NCBI RefSeq assembly: GCF_001556515.1
Contig: NZ_LSJA01000243.1
Coordinates: 1 to 33,143, forward strand
Reading direction: 5' to 3'
Origin: Caulobacter sp. CCH9-E1
GTDB lineage: Bacteria; Pseudomonadota; Alphaproteobacteria; Caulobacterales; Caulobacteraceae
DNA length: 33,143 bases
In this document: positions 26,231 to 33,143 of the stretch, piece by piece
Layout: the number at the start of each line of letters is the position of its first letter
Position numbering within the stretch: position 1 is the first letter of the stretch
Notes under the pieces: model-generated
Databases searched by the model: none
Told to the model about the DNA's origin: nothing
The model's input: only the letters and a program-made list of their open reading frames with translations
Program-made: the position numbers and the translations under genes

Positions 26231-26318
26231 GATGGTTTCAACCGCATCTAGATGCCGCGCCGCCGAAGCTATTTCGCGGTAGCGAAGGACGGAAAGATGG
26301 TCTCTCGTGAAACCAATC
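26231..26318. other. Nested inverted repeats resembling a three-way junction
   Basis: GATGGTTTCA (26231-26240) pairs with TGAAACCAATC (26308-26318), leaving one bulged A. Inside lie the perfect palindrome GCATCTAGATGC and a second hairpin (TTCGC/GCGAA). As RNA on either strand this could fold as a branched element; as DNA it could be an operator cluster. It starts about 120 bases upstream of the ftsB ATG. Confidence 0.4.
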
Positions 26319-26442
26319 GCACCCTTTTAGAAAATTTGTGGGTTAGCCATTGCTGAATCGCGGGCAAAGGCGATCAAAACGCGTCCCCGAATGGAATCGC
26401 CGCCGCCGCGCCTCGCGCCTAAAGCCGCCGCCCAGAAGGCAA

Positions 26443-26475
26443 AGAGGGCGCGACCTTTGCGAAGTCGCGCCCTCT
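26443..26475 (-). terminator. eno terminator
   Basis: A 12-bp perfect stem (AGAGGGCGCGAC with GTCGCGCCCTCT) closes a 9-base loop, starting 20 bases after the eno stop. The minus strand continues with TTGCC, so the U-tract is short, but position and stem strength fit a terminator. Confidence 0.8.
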
Positions 26476-26495
26476 AGACCCAACGATATAGGGCT

Positions 26496-27809
<1,314 letters not shown>

Positions 27810-27889
27810 TTAGCCGCCAAGCGCTTCGGGCGCAACTTGACTTCCCTTCCGGAGGCCGCGCGATCATCGCTTATTCCAGGGAGGACCCC

Positions 27890-28660
27890 ATGCTGGACGT
27901 CGAACGCCGCGGCCCGATCGCGGTCGTCACCCTCAACCGGCCGGAGGCGATGAACGCGTTATCGAAGGCGCTCAGGCTGGCGCTCTACGAGGCCATGGTG
28001 GCGCTGGACGCCGATCCAGACGTCAGCGTGGTGATCCTGACCGGCGCTGGGGAGCGCGCCTTCACGGCGGGCCTCGATCTCAAGGAGCTGGGCGGCGACG
28101 CCTCGGCGATGGGCGCGGCCAACGACCAGGACGCGCGCTCCAACCCCGTCCGAGCCGTCGAGCGATGCCGCAAGCCGGTGATCGGCGCGATCAATGGCGT
28201 GGCGATCACTGGAGGCTTCGAGCTCGCCCTGGCCTGCGACGTCCTGATCGCCTCGGATAACGCCCGCTTCGCCGATACGCACGCCCGCGTCGGCATCATG
28301 CCCGGGTGGGGGCTTTCGCAGAAACTGTCGCGGCTGATCGGGCCCTATCGCGCCAAGGAATTGTCGCTGAGCGGCAACTTCCTGGACGCCCGGACCGCGG
28401 CGGACTGGGGGCTGGTCAATCGCGTCACCGCGCCCGAGGACCTTCTGCCAACGGCCCTGAAGCTGGCCGAGGACATGGCCTCGATCCCCGTCGAGACCCT
28501 GGCCTTCTACAAGGGCCTGATCGATGACGGCTATGCGCGCTCGTTCGGCGAGGGCCTGGCGCTTGAGCACGAGCGTTCGAGCGCGCACAACCGCGAGGTC
28601 ACGCCGGAGAAGGTCGAGGCCCGTCGCCGCCAGGTGATGGCGCGGGGGCGTTCGCAGTAG
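27890..28660 (+). CDS. Enoyl-CoA hydratase/isomerase family protein
   Basis: A 256-residue crotonase-fold protein acting on acyl-CoA thioesters. The oxyanion-hole segments are AFTAGLDLKEL (58-68) and ITGGFELALACD (106-117). E111 matches the first catalytic Glu of enoyl-CoA hydratases. The second catalytic Glu position is Thr130-His131 in FADTHARVGIMPGWG, where hydratases have Pro-Glu, so standard hydration is doubtful and another crotonase reaction is possible. A CAGGGAGG ribosome site precedes the ATG. It ends head-to-head with the aspartic protease gene with no gap. Confidence 0.85.
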   Translation: MLDVERRGPIAVVTLNRPEAMNALSKALRLALYEAMVALDADPDVSVVILTGAGERAFTAGLDLKELGGDASAMGAANDQDARSNPVRAVERCRKPVIGAINGVAITGGFELALACDVLIASDNARFADTHARVGIMPGWGLSQKLSRLIGPYRAKELSLSGNFLDARTAADWGLVNRVTAPEDLLPTALKLAEDMASIPVETLAFYKGLIDDGYARSFGEGLALEHERSSAHNREVTPEKVEARRRQVMARGRSQ

Positions 28661-29647
28661 TCAGGCGTTCCAGGTCCGGGGCGCGACGCCGCCGTCCCCC
28701 AGCCGGAACAGCACGCGCCCTGCCCCAAAATCCAGCTCGACCCGCGCGAAAAGGCGCAGGATGTCGACGCCGATCAGGGCGGCCGGCCTGTTGTTCAGCG
28801 ACCAGAGGTCGAAGATGTGCAGATCGGCGAACGCCATCGGCACGTTGGCGATGCGCAGATCGCCCATCAGCATCGTCGGCACCAGGCGGAACTCGCCCAG
28901 CTGCATCTCGCCGCCGGCGGTCAGCAGGCGCGCCGGCCGGACGAAATCCGGCGTGCGGCGGCGTCGCGCGGCGATGGCGCGGGCCAGGGCCATGTTGCCG
29001 ATGCTGACCCCGCCGCCGGAGTCGATGAAGGCCAGGGAGCGGACGCCGCCGATCCGGGAGTCCGCCAGGGTGAGGCGCCCGAACCGCTCATCCGCCATCA
29101 CCGAAACCTCGTTCGAGAAGCGTATGATTTCGGACTTGCTCTGAGTGCGCCGGATCTCCAGGCGCCTCTTGGGGAAGTCCATGACGATGTTGCGGCCTTC
29201 CAGGATATCGACTCCCAGAAGTCCGTCCGCGCCGACGCGGTCGTAGGGCAGCACCGGCAGGTCCACGTTGCTGAGCTTGGCGTCTCCGGCCCGGAGATTG
29301 CCGATGCGAGCCGTCGTCGTGGTGATCGCGCCCGAGACGCCATGGACGATGATCTGGGGCCCTGGCGCGAGGGCCAGGCGCTGGACGACGCCGGGCGTCA
29401 GGACGGTGCGGTCAGCCCCCGTGTCGACCACGAATTGGAAGGGCCCTTGGCCATTGATCGCGACATCGACGGTCAGGCGGGCGTCCTGGTCGAGACCCGC
29501 GTCGAGCACCAGCAGCGGCGGATCTGACGGCGGCGCCGTCGGGGGCTGGATTTGCGGCAACGAAACCGGCGTGATGGCGCTCGCCAGCGCGGGGGGCGCG
29601 GCGATCGACAGACCCAGTCCCGCCGTTATGGTCCGGCGCGTGAGCAT
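28661..29647 (-). CDS. Exported, internally duplicated retropepsin-like aspartic protease
   Basis: A 328-residue protein. The N-terminus MLTRRTITAGLGLS with an ALASA cleavage site (21-25) looks like a Tat signal, so it is probably periplasmic. The first half has the catalytic VVDTGADRT (D75) and DGLLGVDIL (141-149); the second half repeats the pattern with FIDSGGGVS (D209) and LIGVDIL. Both halves of a pepsin-like active site thus seem to be in one chain. Caulobacter has other periplasmic aspartic proteases such as PerP; whether this one acts on a specific target is unknown. An ATG 30 bases upstream is less likely. Confidence 0.82.
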   Translation of the reverse strand: MLTRRTITAGLGLSIAAPPALASAITPVSLPQIQPPTAPPSDPPLLVLDAGLDQDARLTVDVAINGQGPFQFVVDTGADRTVLTPGVVQRLALAPGPQIIVHGVSGAITTTTARIGNLRAGDAKLSNVDLPVLPYDRVGADGLLGVDILEGRNIVMDFPKRRLEIRRTQSKSEIIRFSNEVSVMADERFGRLTLADSRIGGVRSLAFIDSGGGVSIGNMALARAIAARRRRTPDFVRPARLLTAGGEMQLGEFRLVPTMLMGDLRIANVPMAFADLHIFDLWSLNNRPAALIGVDILRLFARVELDFGAGRVLFRLGDGGVAPRTWNA

Positions 29648-29698
29648 GGGCGTTCCTCCCGATACGGAGGCTAGCACCCTTTTGACGCGAACATGACG

Positions 29699-29728
29699 AA
29701 AAACGCCGCCCAGCTGAGCCGGGCGGCG
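29699..29728 (-). terminator. Intrinsic terminator of rpmF
   Basis: A GC-rich stem (CGCCGCCC... with ...GGGCGGCG, 29704-29728) is followed on the minus strand by five T residues (29699-29703). It lies 31 bases after the rpmF stop and is the clearest Rho-independent terminator in the window. Confidence 0.9.
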
Positions 29729-29759
29729 CTTTCAAGCCGTCAGAGACGAAACGGAGACC

Positions 29760-29942
29760 TTAGTCTTCCTTCGGCGTCAGGATCTGCTTGCCGTTGTACA
29801 TGCCGGTCTTCAGATCGACATGGTGCGGACGGCGCAGCTCGCCGGTGTCCTTGTCCTCGATGAACGAGTTAGCGCCCAGGGCGTGGTGCGACCGGCGCAT
29901 GTTCCGGCGAGAAGGCGAAGTTTTTCTTTTAGGAACGGCCAT
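29760..29942 (-). CDS. rpmF: 50S ribosomal protein L32
   Basis: A 60-residue ribosomal protein, with the standard opening [18 protein letters not shown]. No zinc-binding cysteines are present, so it is the C-minus (zinc-free) form. It has a weak ribosome site (AGCAGAG) and its own terminator. It is 115 bases downstream of pyrG on the same strand; the spacer holds several short hairpins. In some bacteria rpmF is linked to plsX and fatty acid genes, which is not the case here. Confidence 0.97.
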   Translation of the reverse strand: MAVPKRKTSPSRRNMRRSHHALGANSFIEDKDTGELRRPHHVDLKTGMYNGKQILTPKED

Positions 29943-30002
29943 CGAAGTGACTCTGCTCGCTGAGCGTGAAAATCGGAAGCGGCGACTAGGGTTCGACCCA
30001 GG

Positions 30003-31716
<1,714 letters not shown>

Positions 31717-31775
31717 TCAGATTACTCGTGATTCGACGACGCCGGTGAAAAGACCTGCGTTCATCAACAAATTTC

Positions 31776-31800
31776 GACCCCCGGGTTGCCCTCGGGGGTC
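31776..31800 (-). terminator. Terminator-like hairpin after secG
   Basis: GACCCCC and GGGGGTC (7 bp) plus an inner GGG/CCC stem close a short loop, 27 bases after the secG stop. The minus strand continues GAAATTTG, a weak U-tract. It separates secG from pyrG, which probably has its own promoter between 31711 and 31775. Confidence 0.7.
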
Positions 31801-31827
31801 GGACGAAAAGCTTCCGAAGGAAGCGGC

Positions 31828-32355
31828 TTAGGGTTTGGGCTGCTCGGCCGGCGGCGCGGCCACCGCGGGCGTGGCGGCCTCGGCCGGCTTCTTGGCCGCG
31901 GGCGCCGCCGCCTTCTTGGCCGGAGCGGCCTGGGGCGCGGGGGCCAGCAGCGAGGGCTGCGCGGCGGCCGGCGCCGGGGCGTTCAGTTGCGGCGTCGGGG
32001 CCTGGATCGGCGCGGGCGCGGCGGTCGACGGCGCGACGTCGGCCGGAGCCGGAGCGACGGGCGCGGCGTTCAGGGTCTTGGAGTCCAGCTTCTGCATGTC
32101 CAGACGATCGACGACCGAACCGCCGCTGTTCAGACGACCCGTCAGGATCGTCAGCGCCAGGCTGATCAGCAGGAAGATCGAGAACAGGATCCAGGTGATG
32201 CGGGTCAAGAGGTCGCCGGCCCCGCGGGCGGTCATGAAGCTGGACGAACCGCCGCCCATGCCCAGCGCGCCGCCTTCGGAGCGTTGCAGCAGGACCACCC
32301 CGATCAGGCCGAGGCAGACGACGATGTTGATGGCCAGCAGGACGCCGATGAGCAT
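31828..32355 (-). CDS. secG: Preprotein translocase subunit SecG
   Basis: A 175-residue inner-membrane subunit of the SecYEG channel. Helix 1 spans about 2-23, the conserved LLQRSEGGALGMGGG loop follows at 22-36, and helix 2 spans about 52-72. Residues 80-175 form an Ala/Pro/Lys-rich low-complexity tail not found in E. coli SecG (110 aa). The open frame continues upstream to 33039, but the ATG at 32355 gives the canonical N-terminus and the upstream part lies antisense to the acetyltransferase gene. Confidence 0.93.
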   Translation of the reverse strand: MLIGVLLAINIVVCLGLIGVVLLQRSEGGALGMGGGSSSFMTARGAGDLLTRITWILFSIFLLISLALTILTGRLNSGGSVVDRLDMQKLDSKTLNAAPVAPAPADVAPSTAAPAPIQAPTPQLNAPAPAAAQPSLLAPAPQAAPAKKAAAPAAKKPAEAATPAVAAPPAEQPKP

Positions 32356-32520
32356 GACGAATGTGTTCTCGATCCGGGCGCGGTCAAAAGGTCGCGCGAA
32401 AAACGAAGCGGCCCCTCTACCACTAGAGACGCCTCCGCGCCATAGCTGGGAAGCGCGTGTCGCGACGCAAGTCCCTAAGTCCCGTTTCCATAAGCCTTCC
32501 AGCCCCAGATATTGGACCGC

Positions 32521-33033
32521 ATGATTCTCGAGACCGCCCGCCTGACCCTCTCGCCCCTGACGGTCGAAGACGCCCCGCGGGTCTATCCGTTTCTCAGCGA
32601 CGCCGAGGTGATGTCCAACCTCGACCAGGAGCCGATCGAGGATCCCGACGAGGTCGCGCGGCGCGTCGCCTATCAGGTCGAGCAGATGGCCGACGGCGAG
32701 GCCGCCTATTGGGCGATCCGCCATACCAACAGCGGCCTGTTTCTCGGCTATTGCGAGTTCATCGACTTCGACCGTCGCCACGGCCGGGCCGAGATCCGCT
32801 TCGTGATCGCCCGCGACAACTGGGGCCGAGGCTTCGGCTACGAGGCGGTCACCGCCCTGCTCGCCCATGTCGCCAGCGATGGCCTCAAGAGCCTGGTGGC
32901 CAGCGTTCACATCGGCGACCATGGCGAGAAGCTGCTGGAGAAGCTGGGCTTCAAGCCCGAGGGCTATCTGAAGGGCTCGGTGCATCGCGATGGCGAACGC
33001 CGCGATCGTCGGCTGTATGGGTTGTCGCTGTAG
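32521..33033 (+). CDS. GNAT-family N-acetyltransferase (RimJ/RimL-like)
   Basis: A 170-residue acetyl-CoA-dependent transferase. It opens with ETARLTLSPLTVEDAP, typical of the RimJ/RimL group, and has the acetyl-CoA loop DNWGRGFGYEAV at about 100-111. The closing motif ASVHIGDHGEKLLEKLGFKPEG follows. Substrates in this group range from ribosomal protein N-termini to antibiotics or metabolites; none can be assigned. The ATG at 32521 is chosen over a TTG 9 bases upstream. Repeat copy B begins 13 bases after the stop and could act as its transcript end. Confidence 0.85.
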   Translation: MILETARLTLSPLTVEDAPRVYPFLSDAEVMSNLDQEPIEDPDEVARRVAYQVEQMADGEAAYWAIRHTNSGLFLGYCEFIDFDRRHGRAEIRFVIARDNWGRGFGYEAVTALLAHVASDGLKSLVASVHIGDHGEKLLEKLGFKPEGYLKGSVHRDGERRDRRLYGLSL

Positions 33034-33046
33034 GCGCATGACTTTC

Positions 33047-33111
33047 CCGCTTCACGCGATTGCTCGCTGAAGGGATGGAAGGGACGCAGAGCGCCCGGGC
33101 GACGCCCGGAG
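33047..33111 (-). repeat. Structured intergenic repeat, copy B (inverted)
   Basis: The reverse complement matches 6-70 at about 57 of 66 aligned positions. The same two hairpins form: CCGGGC-GTC-GCCCGG, and CTTCA/TGAAG enclosing GCGA/TCGC with a GCAA tetraloop. One base pair in each stem differs from copy A in a compensated way. It lies directly after the acetyltransferase gene. Confidence 0.8.
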
Positions 33112-33143
33112 GTTTGAAGTGTGTGTACCGTTTCGACGAAGCC

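Larger units (their letters stand above)
26113..26495. promoter_or_regulatory. 383-bp eno-ftsB intergenic region with inverted repeats and GANTC sites
   Basis: No convincing gene is seen. It contains the eno terminator (26443-26475) and three GANTC sites (26131-26135, 26355-26359, 26394-26398). TTAA-N7-TAAA at 26155-26169 is one base off the CtrA box. An outer inverted repeat (26231-26240 with 26308-26318, one bulge) encloses the palindrome GCATCTAGATGC (26244-26255) and a TTCGC-GGTA-GCGAA hairpin (26273-26286). It should hold the ftsB promoter and leader on the minus strand; a small RNA is possible. Confidence 0.5.

Noticed and set aside
32380..32460. Minus-strand segment with a D-arm-like CTAGTGGTAGAG, suggesting a tRNA upstream of secG
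   Set aside because: No T-arm (GTTCGA) at the right distance, no anticodon stem and no matching acceptor ends.
32356..33039. Upstream extension of the secG frame to a 403-residue protein
   Set aside because: The extension is antisense to the acetyltransferase gene, and SecG starts normally at the ATG at 32355.

Overview
The window looks like an ordinary chromosomal segment of a Caulobacter species (Alphaproteobacteria, Caulobacteraceae). The call rests on high G+C coding sequence and on the conserved order dusB-ntrB-ntrC-ntrY-ntrX-dat-hfq-hflX facing mazG. A lipoyl domain fused to the pyruvate dehydrogenase E1-beta subunit, a fused ispDF gene, and LipA and Hfq sequences that match my memory of C. 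crescentus also support it. Genus is inferred; I could not search a database. I see no mobile element, prophage, CRISPR array, rRNA or tRNA gene, and no evident new multi-gene system. The most unusual signals are small structured intergenic elements.

Layout. 1-192: edge region with a structured repeat (6-70). 193-2383 (+): a GPH/MFS sugar symporter and mazG. 2380-12244 (all -): a long co-directional run, in transcription order dusB, ntrB, ntrC, ntrY, ntrX, dat, hfq, hflX, with many 4-base or zero-base junctions. This unit joins nitrogen-type two-component signalling, tRNA dihydrouridylation, D-amino acid transamination and RNA chaperone/ribosome rescue functions. 12344-15135 (+): ispDF (isoprenoid precursors), a PncC/CinA-C deamidase and a FUSC membrane protein. 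15146-16580 (-): lipA followed by a COQ10/START protein. 16829-18382 (+): an acyl-CoA synthetase-like AMP ligase.

18379-25643 (-): the pyruvate dehydrogenase locus in the order pdhA, pdhB, pdhC, glutathione peroxidase, lpdA, and a DUF6880-like gene. With lipA nearby, the region holds E1, E2, E3 and the enzyme that makes the lipoyl cofactor. 25810-27776 (-): ftsB-like division gene and enolase, separated by 383 bp that hold the eno terminator, nested inverted repeats and three GANTC (CcrM) sites. 27890-28660 (+): a crotonase. 28661-29647 (-): a Tat-type exported, internally duplicated aspartic protease. 29760-32355 (-): rpmF, pyrG, secG. 32521-33033 (+): a GNAT acetyltransferase. 33047-33111: an inverted second copy of the 65-base repeat found at 6-70.

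The main points worth a second look are these. The repeat pair at the two ends carries compensatory changes in both hairpins. NtrC and NtrX both lack the GAFTGA sigma54-contact motif. A 13-bp perfect hairpin lies between pdhB and pdhC. Nested inverted repeats sit upstream of ftsB. Alternating CAAAG/CTTTG half-sites with an exact 18-bp period lie between lipA and the acyl-CoA synthetase.
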